A stretch of 15,622 nt of DNA from an uncultured Ruminococcus sp. (GCA_900541495.1 UQKC01000055.1:1-15622), one strand, 5' to 3'. Shown: positions 7,231 to 14,173, counted from the stretch's first letter. Numbers and translations: made by a program. The notes: generated by a model not told the origin, from the letters alone.

Positions 7231-7929
7231 ATGTACGGAATCAATGCTTATAAGTCCAATGCAATGTACACTTCTCTTCTTTCGTCGAATTACAGCAAAA
7301 AGAACTATGCGCAGACCAATTCGACGAGTGATCTTCTTGCACTGATGAAGAAGGTCGATCAGGTACGCTCGAAAGATTATCAGAAAAATATGATAAAAGA
7401 GTACGAGAAGGCTTTCTCGAATAGTGATGTCGGAACTTACGAGAGCGAAAAGAAGCTCGCTTCCGATGCGACTGATCTCGGAAAGAGTGCTTCCGTGCTT
7501 GCTTCCGCTTCAAAGGCTGACTTTGAGGACAAAGACAAGCTTGTATCGAATGTTAAAAGCTTTGTCGAGGACTACAACACTGTTGTTGACAGCTTGCAGA
7601 AGTCGGAGAGCGTTGACGCGCTCAAAAAGGGCGTTTATATGACGAACACGGCAAAGGCTTACTCTGCAGCACTCGGCAGGATAGGTTTAAAGGTCGGTTC
7701 GGACAACAAACTGACTTTGAACGAGGACACGCTGAAAGGTGCAGACACCAACTCGGTGAAGTCGCTCCTCGGCGGCAGCTATTCGTTCACGGCGAAAGCT
7801 GCTGACAGGGCAAATCAGATAAGCAAGGCTGCAACTCTCAAGGCTCAGGTCGTTAACTACAATCAGGAGGGTAAGTTCGATTACGGAACTATATTCTCGT
7901 TAAGCTCAATGTTCAGCGAAAAAATTTAA
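7231..7929 (+). CDS. small protein resembling the C-terminal domain of flagellar cap protein FliD
   Basis: A 232-residue protein, cysteine-free, rich in Ser, Lys, Ala and Asp, with no signal peptide or membrane span. It begins MYGINAYKSNAMYTSLLSSN, a polar sequence reminiscent of secreted filament components. Residues about 104-200 resemble FliD_C: LVSNVKSFVEDYNTVVDSL, then LGRIGLKVGSDNKLTLNEDTL, and AADRANQISKAA. Full FliD is usually 400-700 residues and has D2/D3 domains that are absent here. The GGGAGG at 7216-7221 lies 9 bases before ATG. It follows the COG3581-type gene by 36 bases and is closed by a strong terminator. A role in a filament, adhesin or export-linked structure is inferred, not shown; the call rests on pattern recognition. 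Confidence 0.62.
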   Translation: MYGINAYKSNAMYTSLLSSNYSKKNYAQTNSTSDLLALMKKVDQVRSKDYQKNMIKEYEKAFSNSDVGTYESEKKLASDATDLGKSASVLASASKADFEDKDKLVSNVKSFVEDYNTVVDSLQKSESVDALKKGVYMTNTAKAYSAALGRIGLKVGSDNKLTLNEDTLKGADTNSVKSLLGGSYSFTAKAADRANQISKAATLKAQVVNYNQEGKFDYGTIFSLSSMFSEKI

Positions 7930-7937
7930 CAAACAGG

Positions 7938-7969
7938 TCGCTGCCGTCAGTTTCGGCAGCGATATTTTT
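7938..7969 (+). terminator. rho-independent terminator
   Basis: A perfect 9-base-pair stem, TCGCTGCCG (7938-7946) with CGGCAGCGA (7954-7962), has a 7-base loop and is followed by TATTTTT. It begins 8 bases after the FliD-like gene and ends 19 bases before the next gene's ATG. Confidence 0.9.
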
Positions 7970-7987
7970 ATGAGGAAAGGATAAGCT

Positions 7988-8332
7988 ATGGCTATACAGA
8001 TATTCGGAAAATCCAAATGCTTCGACACGAAAAAGGCGGAACGCTGGTTCAAGGAGAGAAACATCAAAGTCCAGAGCGTTGACATTCTTTCCAAAGGTCT
8101 GAGCAAGGGCGAATTCGACAGCGTTGTGAAGGCTCTCGGAGGAATTGATGCTGTCATTGACACGGCTTCAAAGGATTACTGCAGCATAAAATATCTTCTC
8201 GATGACGCGAAGTATGACAAGCTTTGCGAATGTCCGAAGTTGTACAAGACACCTATCGTTCGCTGGGGGAAAAAGGCTTCGGTCGGATATGCGCCCGAAA
8301 AATGGGAAGAATTTATTAAGGAAAGCAAATGA
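7988..8332 (+). CDS. ArsC/Spx-family thioredoxin-fold protein
   Basis: A small cytoplasmic protein (114 residues, the usual length) of the arsenate reductase ArsC/Spx/YffB family. C11 in GKSKCFDTKKAERWF is the family's N-terminal active-site cysteine position, and TPIVRWGKKASVGYAPEKW (88-106) is the C-terminal signature with R92. The second phosphate-binding arginines used by plasmid ArsC (about residues 60 and 107) are not visible, and there is no CxxC at the N-terminus as in Spx. Real arsenate reduction is therefore doubtful; a thiol-redox or unknown role is more likely. No arsenic genes are nearby. GAGGAAAGG (7972-7980) precedes the ATG. The only upstream space is a terminator, so expression may depend on read-through or on a promoter inside the previous gene. 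Confidence 0.85.
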   Translation: MAIQIFGKSKCFDTKKAERWFKERNIKVQSVDILSKGLSKGEFDSVVKALGGIDAVIDTASKDYCSIKYLLDDAKYDKLCECPKLYKTPIVRWGKKASVGYAPEKWEEFIKESK

Positions 8333-8370
8333 TATAAACGATTTTTGCATGATTCGGAAAGGATAAAAAT

Positions 8371-9129
8371 ATGACAGCACTTATTACGGGCGCAAGCTCG
8401 GGAATCGGACGGGAAATTGCGCGTGAGCTTGCAAAAAAAGGCATCAGGCTCGTTATTTCGGGAAGAAATTATGAAGCACTTGTGAAGCTTCGTGATGAGA
8501 TAGGCGAAAAAAGGGTGAAGATAATCCCTGCCGATCTTTCAAAGGTCGAGGAATGTTACCGACTTTATGACGAAGCGAAAAAATACAACATCGATATTCT
8601 TATAAACAACGCAGGTTTCGGACTTTTCGGAAAATTCGCCGAAACAGACCTTGAACGTGAGATCGAGATGATAGAGGTCAACGTTATGGCTGTTCACATT
8701 CTTCAAAAGCTGTTTCTGAAAGATTTCCGCAAGCGCGACAAGGGATATATCCTCAACGTTGCTTCGTCGGCAGGCTTTATGCCCGGCCCTTATATGGCAA
8801 CTTATTACTGCACGAAGAATTATGTTGTCCGTCTGACCGAGGCTGTGAGTGCGGAGCTTAAAAATGAGGGCAGCCACGTTTCGGTGAGTGCGCTCTGTCC
8901 GGGGCCCGTTGACACGAACTTCAACAACACGGCAGGAGTTTCCTTTGCGTTAAAGGGAATTACCGCCGAATATGCCGCAAAATGCGCAGTTGAGGGAATG
9001 TTTGCAAGGAAAACGCTCATTATCCCGACGCTGAAAATGAAAATCGCCGATTACGGAGCAGGCTTCCTGCCGCCGATGCTTCTTGCGAAGATAGCAGGCT
9101 TTATGCAGAAGAAAAAGGGGGACGTTTAA
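8371..9129 (+). CDS. short-chain dehydrogenase/reductase (SDR), classical type
   Basis: A cytoplasmic NAD(P)(H)-dependent oxidoreductase of 252 residues with all classical SDR marks: TGASSGIG (6-13) for cofactor binding, D55 in PADLS, NNAG (79-82), catalytic S132/S133, Y145 and K149 (Y-x3-K), and PGPV (177-180). G31-R32-N33 after strand 2 suggests NADP(H) preference. The C-terminal part is hydrophobic (GFLPPMLLAKIAGF, 231-244), as in the DltE/YqjQ-like SDRs. Substrate cannot be assigned. It starts 38 bases after the ArsC-like gene with GGAAAGGA in front, and its stop directly abuts the ATG of the HD-domain gene, so the two are surely co-translated. Confidence 0.93.
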   Translation: MTALITGASSGIGREIARELAKKGIRLVISGRNYEALVKLRDEIGEKRVKIIPADLSKVEECYRLYDEAKKYNIDILINNAGFGLFGKFAETDLEREIEMIEVNVMAVHILQKLFLKDFRKRDKGYILNVASSAGFMPGPYMATYYCTKNYVVRLTEAVSAELKNEGSHVSVSALCPGPVDTNFNNTAGVSFALKGITAEYAAKCAVEGMFARKTLIIPTLKMKIADYGAGFLPPMLLAKIAGFMQKKKGDV

Positions 9130-9777
9130 ATGGAAAACGAACGCTTGAAAAAACAGCTTGAATTTTTGCTGACGCTCGACAAGCTGAAAAATGTTTACCG
9201 ACAGACATACATTCTCTGCGATGATCTTCCGCAGGGTTCAAAGGAATTCGACGACAATTTCAAGGAGAAAAAACCGTTGCCGCGCCGTGAAAATGACGCT
9301 GAGCACTCGTTTTCTCTTGCAATTGCGGCAGCAGTGCTTGCGGAATATTCAAATGAGCCCGTTGACGTTGCAAAGGTGATGAAAATAGTTCTCGTACACG
9401 ATGCTGTTGAAATTTACGCAGGTGACACCTACTGCTACGATGATGAGGGCGCAAAGACCAAGGAAGCTCGCGAAAAGGCTGCGGCGGAGAAGATATTCGG
9501 TACGCTGCCCGAGGAGCAGGCAGCGGAGTACCGTGCGCTTTGGGACGAATTCGAGAGGAACGACACTCCCGAGGCTCGTTTTTCCAATGCTATGGACAGA
9601 ATTCAGCCGCTTTTGCTCAACTATTCGAGGGAGGGTTACTCGTGGAAAGAGCACGGGGTAAACTCCTCGCAGGTGAGAAAGCGTTTTGACAAGGTCAAAG
9701 ACGGTTCGGCTGAACTCGGTCAAATGGTCGATGATCTGCTCGATAAGGCAATCGAAAACGGTTTCTTGATGCCGTAA
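9130..9777 (+). CDS. HD-domain phosphohydrolase (HDDC2/YfbR-like, possible 5'-deoxynucleotidase)
   Basis: A metal-dependent HD hydrolase of 215 residues. The ligand set expected for the family is present: H59 in ENDAEHSF, H90-D91 in VLVHDAVEIYAGDT, and D156 in NAMDRIQPLL. E94 after HD-A-V and the acidic YAGDT motif match HDDC2/YfbR proteins, which hydrolyse deoxynucleoside 5'-monophosphates. The family helix KEAREKAAAEKIFGTLP (111-127) is also typical. Exact substrate is inferred from family only. ATG begins at the base after the SDR stop, with AAAAAGGGGG inside the SDR gene as ribosome binding site. It is the last gene of this cluster. Confidence 0.88.
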   Translation: MENERLKKQLEFLLTLDKLKNVYRQTYILCDDLPQGSKEFDDNFKEKKPLPRRENDAEHSFSLAIAAAVLAEYSNEPVDVAKVMKIVLVHDAVEIYAGDTYCYDDEGAKTKEAREKAAAEKIFGTLPEEQAAEYRALWDEFERNDTPEARFSNAMDRIQPLLLNYSREGYSWKEHGVNSSQVRKRFDKVKDGSAELGQMVDDLLDKAIENGFLMP

Positions 9778-9782
9778 AAGCG

Positions 9783-9812
9783 TGTACAAATTTGTGAATA
9801 ATGTACATTTTT
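9783..9812 (+). terminator. weak candidate terminator after the HD gene
   Basis: TGTAC (9783-9787) and GTACA (9803-9807) form a 5-base-pair stem over a 15-base loop that is itself self-complementary (ACAAATTTGT), followed by TTTTT. Weak but well placed, six bases past the stop and before the next promoter. Confidence 0.45.
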
Positions 9813-9823
9813 CGCTAAAACAG

Positions 9824-9852
9824 TTGACTAATTAATACTAATATGCTAAAAT
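9824..9852 (+). promoter_or_regulatory. promoter of the chemotaxis receptor gene
   Basis: TTGACT (9824-9829) and TAAAAT (9847-9852) are 17 bases apart, with an extended -10 (TGC at 9844-9846). Transcription should start near 9859, placing the hairpin at 9876-9912 in the leader. Confidence 0.75.
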
Positions 9853-9875
9853 ATTGGATAATGTATTAATAAAAA

Positions 9876-9912
9876 TATAAAAGCTGTTCGGATCATGCAG
9901 ACGGCTTTTATA
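9876..9912 (+). promoter_or_regulatory. leader hairpin in front of the chemotaxis receptor gene
   Basis: Twelve base pairs (one G-U), core AAAAGCTGT (9879-9887) with ACGGCTTTT (9901-9909), loop of 13 bases. It lies between the predicted transcription start and the ribosome binding site GGGTGAT (9918-9924). It looks like an intrinsic terminator with a T-rich right arm, so it may attenuate the gene. Alternatively it ends read-through from the HD gene. Confidence 0.55.
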
Positions 9913-9927
9913 AATGTGGGTGATATT

Positions 9928-11880
9928 ATGAAAAGAAAATCAATGCTTGGCAAGCTTGGAAGAAATTTTATACTGGTGATCGATTCGTCGGTTATCTTTG
10001 CCGTGATGCTCATTATAATTTTTTCCACAGTTCATATCAACAATATGAACAATCAGGCTCTTGAAAAGGAAGCTTCGATAGGTGTTAATCTTATCAAAGA
10101 TGATATAGCGACAGCGGAGAAGCAGGCAGGGATAATTGCTGCAACGCTGTGCGAAAACAAGGATTTTTCCCGTGCTTTCGATGTTGACAGAGGAAATGTC
10201 ATCGGTGACAGATTTACCGAAGAGATACCGAATGACAGTTACATAGGCGTTTTTACCGACATAGACAAAAATGTTCTTTGGTCGAGTGAAGGTATCGACA
10301 CGGAGATATTTATGCCGCTGCTTGAAAATGAAGAATTCAGCGGATATATCAAGAACGGCAATGACATTTACTATGTTTGCGAAAGACCCGTTCTCAACAG
10401 CCTCAGCTATCCGGTCGGAAGAGCTATCATTGCGGTGGATTTCACTCGTCCGTCGATCCTTGACGATATAAAAGATGTTGTCGGATATGATGTCACGATT
10501 TTCGGCGGAGATACGAGAATCTCTACTACTATCATTGACGAAAACGGCGAAAGAGCCATTGGAACGCAGATGTCGGACAAGGTCAGAAGCACAGTTATTG
10601 ACAATGGTGGAATATACGAAGGCAGAACTGAGATACTCGGAGCAAAATATTACACTATTTATGAGCCGTTCCTTGATACGGACGGAAACATAATCGGTGC
10701 TGTTTTCTGCGGAACACAGACTGCGGAAAATGATGCAAATGTACGAAGCGTTACGATAGTTTCTATTCTTATCGGACTTGCAGTCTGCATCGTATGCGGC
10801 GGCTTGCTCGTTGCATACACGGTAAAGAGCATTTCAAAGCCTATCGACAAGGCTTGCGGAGTGCTTGGAAAAATGGCAGGCGGCGATCTTGACTTCGACA
10901 CCTCCGATGTTAAATATTCCAATGATGAAATAGGAACGATGCTCAAGGAAATGGTACGAATGAAAGACACACTTTCGATGTATCTTTCCGATATCGGCAG
11001 AGTAATGTCTGCAATGGCTGACGGTGACTTCACAGTTCAGCCTGCGGTAGAGTATCAGGGAAACTTTGTTGCGATGAAGAATTCCGCAGACGAGATCTGC
11101 AGAAAGCTTAGCAATGTTATCGGCGGTCTTAGTGTTTCGGCAAGCGAAGTTTCCGCAGGCTCGTCACAGATATCCAACGGCTCACAGCTTCTTGCAGAGG
11201 GCACAACACGTCAGGCTGCTGCTATTGAAGAGCTTTCGGCAACTATCAGCGAGGTTGCAGAGAAGATCAACAACAATACCGAAAACGCAAGAGAAGCCGA
11301 CAACTGCGCCGCACAGTCGAACGAACTTATCAGCGAGCAGGCTGCGGAAATGGAGCGTATGCGCGCCGCAATGGAAGACATCAAGGAAAAATCCGACCAG
11401 ATCAACAATATCATCAAAACTATCGAAGATATCGCATTCCAGACGAATATCCTTGCGCTCAATGCAGCTGTTGAAGCCGCAAGAGCAGGCGAAGCAGGCA
11501 AGGGCTTTGCAGTCGTTGCAGATGAAGTAAGAAACCTTGCAACAAAATCGGACGAAGCTACCAAGAGAACAGCTTCTATCATCACGGAAACAATGGAATC
11601 CGTCGCAAGAGGAAGCGAAGTCGTAGCAAATACAGTAGAGCTTATGGGAAAAGTTTCGGAAATGTCCGCAGCTTCAAAGGAACTCGTAGGAAAAATACAC
11701 GCAGCATCGGAAGAGCAGGCAATGGCTGTCGAGCAGATCAATTCGGGCATTGCACAGATATCCGAAGTTGTACAGCAGAACTCAGCAACCGCAGAGGAAA
11801 GTGCCGCATCGTGTGAAGAACTCAACGGACAGTCGCAGGTACTTGCAGATCAGGTCGCAATGTTCAAGATACTGCAGTAA
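9928..11880 (+). CDS. methyl-accepting chemotaxis protein with periplasmic-side Cache-like sensor
   Basis: A transmembrane chemoreceptor (650 residues) that would control CheA activity. Order: short basic tail, membrane span 1 (about 15-36), extracellular sensor (about 40-272), span 2 (about 275-298), HAMP linker (299-352), then a long cytoplasmic coiled coil. The sensor ends with a single-Cache pattern (GGDTRISTTI, GERAIGTQMSDKV, then a Tyr-rich YYTIYEPF and DGNIIGAVFCG). The highly conserved signalling tip is at about 503-538 (AFQTNILALNAAVEAARAGE and following). No C-terminal CheR-docking pentapeptide is present. ATG at 9928 is preferred because GGGTGAT precedes it; an in-frame ATG at 9895 lies inside the leader hairpin and lacks a ribosome binding site. 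The ligand is unknown, and no che or fli operon is in the window. Confidence 0.95.
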   Translation: MKRKSMLGKLGRNFILVIDSSVIFAVMLIIIFSTVHINNMNNQALEKEASIGVNLIKDDIATAEKQAGIIAATLCENKDFSRAFDVDRGNVIGDRFTEEIPNDSYIGVFTDIDKNVLWSSEGIDTEIFMPLLENEEFSGYIKNGNDIYYVCERPVLNSLSYPVGRAIIAVDFTRPSILDDIKDVVGYDVTIFGGDTRISTTIIDENGERAIGTQMSDKVRSTVIDNGGIYEGRTEILGAKYYTIYEPFLDTDGNIIGAVFCGTQTAENDANVRSVTIVSILIGLAVCIVCGGLLVAYTVKSISKPIDKACGVLGKMAGGDLDFDTSDVKYSNDEIGTMLKEMVRMKDTLSMYLSDIGRVMSAMADGDFTVQPAVEYQGNFVAMKNSADEICRKLSNVIGGLSVSASEVSAGSSQISNGSQLLAEGTTRQAAAIEELSATISEVAEKINNNTENAREADNCAAQSNELISEQAAEMERMRAAMEDIKEKSDQINNIIKTIEDIAFQTNILALNAAVEAARAGEAGKGFAVVADEVRNLATKSDEATKRTASIITETMESVARGSEVVANTVELMGKVSEMSAASKELVGKIHAASEEQAMAVEQINSGIAQISEVVQQNSATAEESAASCEELNGQSQVLADQVAMFKILQ

Positions 11881-11940
11881 ATAAAATTCGGCAATGTAAA
11901 CGTAATTGTATGGTACTGCGAAGCCAAGCAAAAGTTTTAT

Positions 11941-12020
11941 AATTCTGTAAGAATTTACCTTTGTTCAAAGGTGGCAGGGGTCAAGGGGGCAGCGCCCCAT
12001 TGTCGCTTCCGCAGAAGCGA
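11941..12020. repeat. cluster of four adjacent small hairpins in the gene-free spacer
   Basis: In the 406-base gap 11881-12286 no coding sequence is supported. Four stem-loops follow each other: AATTCT/AGAATT (11941-11955), ACCTTT/AAAGGT (11957-11972), GGGGC/GCCCC (11986-11998) and TCGCTTC/GAAGCGA (12003-12020). The GC-rich part (GGGGTCAAGGGGGCAGCGCC, 11977-11996) resembles dispersed intergenic sequences in related genomes, from general recollection. Function unknown: decayed repeat, 3'-end structure or structured RNA. Confidence 0.5.
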
Positions 12021-12075
12021 AATTCCCTAAACTGACAGTTATGGCATCACCGCAATAGAACAATATCCAACAGTT

Positions 12076-12167
12076 AAAAAAGGCGCAATTCACACCAAAA
12101 GGTTAAACGAACTATGATAAACACAGTTTAGTAAAACCATAAATGTGAATTGCACCAACTTTTTTTT
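12076..12167. terminator. long imperfect hairpin, probable bidirectional terminator (or MITE-like repeat)
   Basis: Arms GGCGCAATTCACA (12082-12094) and TGTGAATTGCACC (12144-12156) pair at 12 Watson-Crick positions plus one wobble. Inside, GGTT/AACC (12101-12104 with 12135-12138) and AAAC/GTTT (12105-12108 with 12126-12129) extend the stem with a bulge. Six A precede it (12076-12081) and eight T follow (12160-12167), so it can end transcripts from both strands, as expected between the convergent chemoreceptor and PNPOx-like genes. Confidence 0.65.
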
Positions 12168-12180
12168 CAAAAAACTATCC

Positions 12181-12243
12181 TTGAAGTGAAAATCCGCGAA
12201 CGTAAGTGAGTGGATTTGAAGCTTCAACGCTGTATGAACGGCG
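12181..12243. repeat. two further inverted repeats near the 3' end of the PNPOx-like gene
   Basis: TTGAAG...AAATCCGC (12181-12197) pairs imperfectly with GTGGATTT...GCTTCAA (12210-12226), a stem of about 15 pairs with an internal mismatch. CGCTGT (12228-12233) pairs with ACGGCG (12238-12243) around ATGA. No T-run follows on either strand. They continue the hairpin-rich spacer. Confidence 0.45.
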
Positions 12244-12286
12244 ATGGGTTTTGTCGGTAAATGTTTTCAAAGCAGCAAACCGGTTT

Positions 12287-12739
12287 TTATATTCCGATGT
12301 ATTGTTCAAATTTATAAGTATTTGTTTTGAAGTCAAAGCTTTCGATATAGGGTGAGCCGTTTTTATATATCCAACGCTGTATATATGCAGGTTTTACGGC
12401 AAAAAGGCGTTCATTTTCAAGCGAGGTATAGGCATCGAATGAGCCTTTGAAGTATTCTTCAAAAACTTTGCAGAAGTCGGAGTTTGTCAGCGGGTGTCCT
12501 ATCTCCTCGGCTTCGCCCTCGATCTGGATATTGTCTATACACAAGGCGACGTTATGGTTTTGCGTAAGCTGGCGGTACTTTCGGAACGTTTTATCCGTTT
12601 GAAAATAGAATATGCCGTTTATTTGGACGATGCTCATCATTCGCGAGGAAACGATATTGTTTTCGGCGGTGGAAAGGACGGCTTTTCTGCCTTTTCCGAA
12701 GTCATTCAGGAATGAGCGGTAATTTTCATCAAAGTTCAT
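12287..12739 (-). CDS. pyridoxamine 5'-phosphate oxidase-like flavin-binding protein
   Basis: A 150-residue cytoplasmic protein of the split-barrel FMN-binding (PNPOx-like) fold. The early strands are recognisable: KAVLSTAENNIVSSRMMSIV (19-38) and GIFYFQTDKTFRKYRQL (42-58), the usual place for FMN phosphate contacts (R33, K50, K54). NHNVALCIDNIQIEGEAEEI (61-80) is the typical central barrel segment. Substrate and reaction are unknown; relatives act on flavins, F420, nitro compounds or simply bind FMN. ATG at 12739 is preceded by AAGGA. It lies downstream of the alcohol dehydrogenase but behind a strong hairpin, and no clear promoter of its own is seen, so it may rely on partial read-through. 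Confidence 0.85.
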   Translation of the reverse strand: MNFDENYRSFLNDFGKGRKAVLSTAENNIVSSRMMSIVQINGIFYFQTDKTFRKYRQLTQNHNVALCIDNIQIEGEAEEIGHPLTNSDFCKVFEEYFKGSFDAYTSLENERLFAVKPAYIQRWIYKNGSPYIESFDFKTNTYKFEQYIGI

Positions 12740-12772
12740 TTTGTATATCCTTTTTAGCTTTTTAAAATATTA

Positions 12773-12803
12773 AGCCGCCGCAAGCGAAGTTCCTGCGGCG
12801 GCT
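12773..12803 (-). terminator. terminator of the alcohol dehydrogenase gene
   Basis: Perfect 10-base-pair GC-rich stem, AGCCGCCGCA (12773-12782) with TGCGGCGGCT (12794-12803), and an 11-base loop. On the minus strand it is followed by TAATATTTT. It starts 15 bases after the dehydrogenase stop. Confidence 0.85.
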
Positions 12804-12817
12804 ATTTTGGTTATGTA

Positions 12818-14035
12818 TTAGAAATCAACGTCTGTATCGTAGTAGCAACACTTAAGAAGCTTTTCCATTTCTTCCTGTGACGGCTGACGTGGATTCGAGC
12901 CTGTGCAGGCATCGCCGATAGCGTTCTTTGCAATCTCGGGAAGTCTTTCGAGGAATACATTCTCGGGAACGAAGCCCTGCTCTGTGGGGTAGCTGTCTGT
13001 GCCGTAATTCTTGATGCAGTGAGGGATTTTGAGCTTATCGTTCATACCTCTGAGGAATTCGATGAGGAGTTTAACCTTTTCATCGTCATTTGCTCCGCCA
13101 AGGTGCATATAATCTGCAATTACGCCGTAACGCTTCTTAGCGGTCGGGTCTTTTGCGTTGAATGCGATAACTTTCGGGAGGTACATTGCGTTTGCTGCGC
13201 CATGGATAATATGTGCGCCGTAGTCAGCGAATGCTGCGCCGGTTTTATGAGCCATTGAGTGGACGATACCGAGGAGGGCGTTCGAGAATGCCATACCTGC
13301 AAGGCACTGGGCATCGTGCATTCTGTCGCGGGCAGCCATATCTCCGTTGTAAGAATCAACGAGGTCAGCCTGGATCATTTCGATAGCGTGGATAGCGAGA
13401 GGGTCGGAATAGTTGCTGTTTGCGGTCGAAACGTAAGCTTCGATAGCGTGTGTGATAGCATCCATACCTGTATGAGCCACAAGCTTCTGAGGCATTGTTT
13501 CTGCGAGGTCGGGGTCAACGATAGCAACATCGGGAGTTATCTCGAAATCGGCGATAGGGTACTTGATTCCCTTTGAATAGTCTGTGATGATAGAGAATGC
13601 GGTAACTTCGGTAGCTGTGCCCGAGGTTGAAGAGATTGCACAGAATTTAGCCTTTTTACGAAGTTCGGGGATACCGAAAACCTTGCACATATCTTCAAAT
13701 GTACAATCGGGGTACTCATACTTTATCCACATTGCCTTTGCAGCGTCGATAGGAGAGCCGCCGCCGATAGCAACTATCCAGTCAGGTCCGAAGTCGAGCA
13801 TAGCCTGAGCGCCCATCATAACGGTTTCAACCGATGGGTCGGGTTCTACGCCCTCGTAGAGAGCAACTTCCATACCTGCCTGCTTAAGGTAATCTTCGGC
13901 TTTCTGGAGGAATCCGAAACGCTTCATTGAACCTCCGCCGACAACGATCATTGCCTTTTTGCCCTTAAAAGTTTTAAGGTTCTCGATTGCGCCTTTTCCG
14001 AAATACAGATCTCTTGGTAAAGTAAATCTTGCCAT
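12818..14035 (-). CDS. iron-containing alcohol dehydrogenase (group III)
   Basis: A cytoplasmic NAD(P)-dependent dehydrogenase of 405 residues, reducing aldehydes to alcohols (or the reverse) in fermentation. The nucleotide-binding GGGSPIDAAK is at 91-100. Expected metal ligands are present: D192 and H196 (TGMDAITHAIEA), H263 (SMAHKTG) and H278 (HGAANAMYLP). The C-terminal TGSNPRQPSQEEMEKLL resembles the ADH part of AdhE and butanol dehydrogenase-like enzymes. Substrate range cannot be read from sequence. ATG at 14035 is chosen since GGAGG stands just upstream; an in-frame start at 14077 adds 14 unrelated residues inside the leader palindrome. It is monocistronic or leads weakly into the PNPOx-like gene. 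A leader of about 100 bases carries a palindrome. Confidence 0.95.
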   Translation of the reverse strand: MARFTLPRDLYFGKGAIENLKTFKGKKAMIVVGGGSMKRFGFLQKAEDYLKQAGMEVALYEGVEPDPSVETVMMGAQAMLDFGPDWIVAIGGGSPIDAAKAMWIKYEYPDCTFEDMCKVFGIPELRKKAKFCAISSTSGTATEVTAFSIITDYSKGIKYPIADFEITPDVAIVDPDLAETMPQKLVAHTGMDAITHAIEAYVSTANSNYSDPLAIHAIEMIQADLVDSYNGDMAARDRMHDAQCLAGMAFSNALLGIVHSMAHKTGAAFADYGAHIIHGAANAMYLPKVIAFNAKDPTAKKRYGVIADYMHLGGANDDEKVKLLIEFLRGMNDKLKIPHCIKNYGTDSYPTEQGFVPENVFLERLPEIAKNAIGDACTGSNPRQPSQEEMEKLLKCCYYDTDVDF

Positions 14036-14064
14036 AACAAATTCCTCCAATTTTAAGTTAGATT

Positions 14065-14080
14065 TTAATGATAGCATTAA
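14065..14080 (-). promoter_or_regulatory. palindrome in the alcohol dehydrogenase leader, candidate operator
   Basis: TTAATG-ATAG-CATTAA, a perfect 6-4-6 inverted repeat, lies between the predicted transcription start (near 14138) and the ribosome binding site. Fermentation genes in Clostridia are often controlled by the redox repressor Rex, but this site lacks the TTGTTAA core expected of clostridial Rex boxes, so the regulator is unassigned. It could equally be an RNA hairpin. Confidence 0.4.
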
Positions 14081-14144
14081 GTTATATAAAGTGTAGAAAA
14101 AGTTTCCACAAAATATGGATTTTTTATACCTTTTCTATAAAACT

Positions 14145-14173
14145 ATTATAACACAAAAGTTAGGCAAAGTGAA
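14145..14173 (-). promoter_or_regulatory. promoter of the alcohol dehydrogenase gene
   Basis: On the minus strand TATAAT (14145-14150) has TGT directly before it (extended -10); the -35 TTCACT (14168-14173) at 17 bases is weak. Predicted start near 14138, giving a leader of about 103 bases. Confidence 0.65.

Noticed and set aside
7988..8332. Arsenic resistance function for the ArsC-like gene
   Set aside because: Key arginines are not seen and no arsR, arsB or acr3 gene is nearby.
11211..11825. Minus-strand Ser/Ala-rich open frame of 204 codons
   Set aside because: Antisense of the repetitive, coiled-coil chemoreceptor signalling domain.
14036..14077. Upstream start for the alcohol dehydrogenase at 14077
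   Set aside because: The added 14 residues lie in the leader palindrome and the GGAGG is positioned for 14035.
14145..14150. Rex-box overlapping the alcohol dehydrogenase promoter
   Set aside because: No TTGTTAA or TTGTGAA half-sites in inverted pairing near the promoter; only the leader palindrome is symmetric and it lacks that core.
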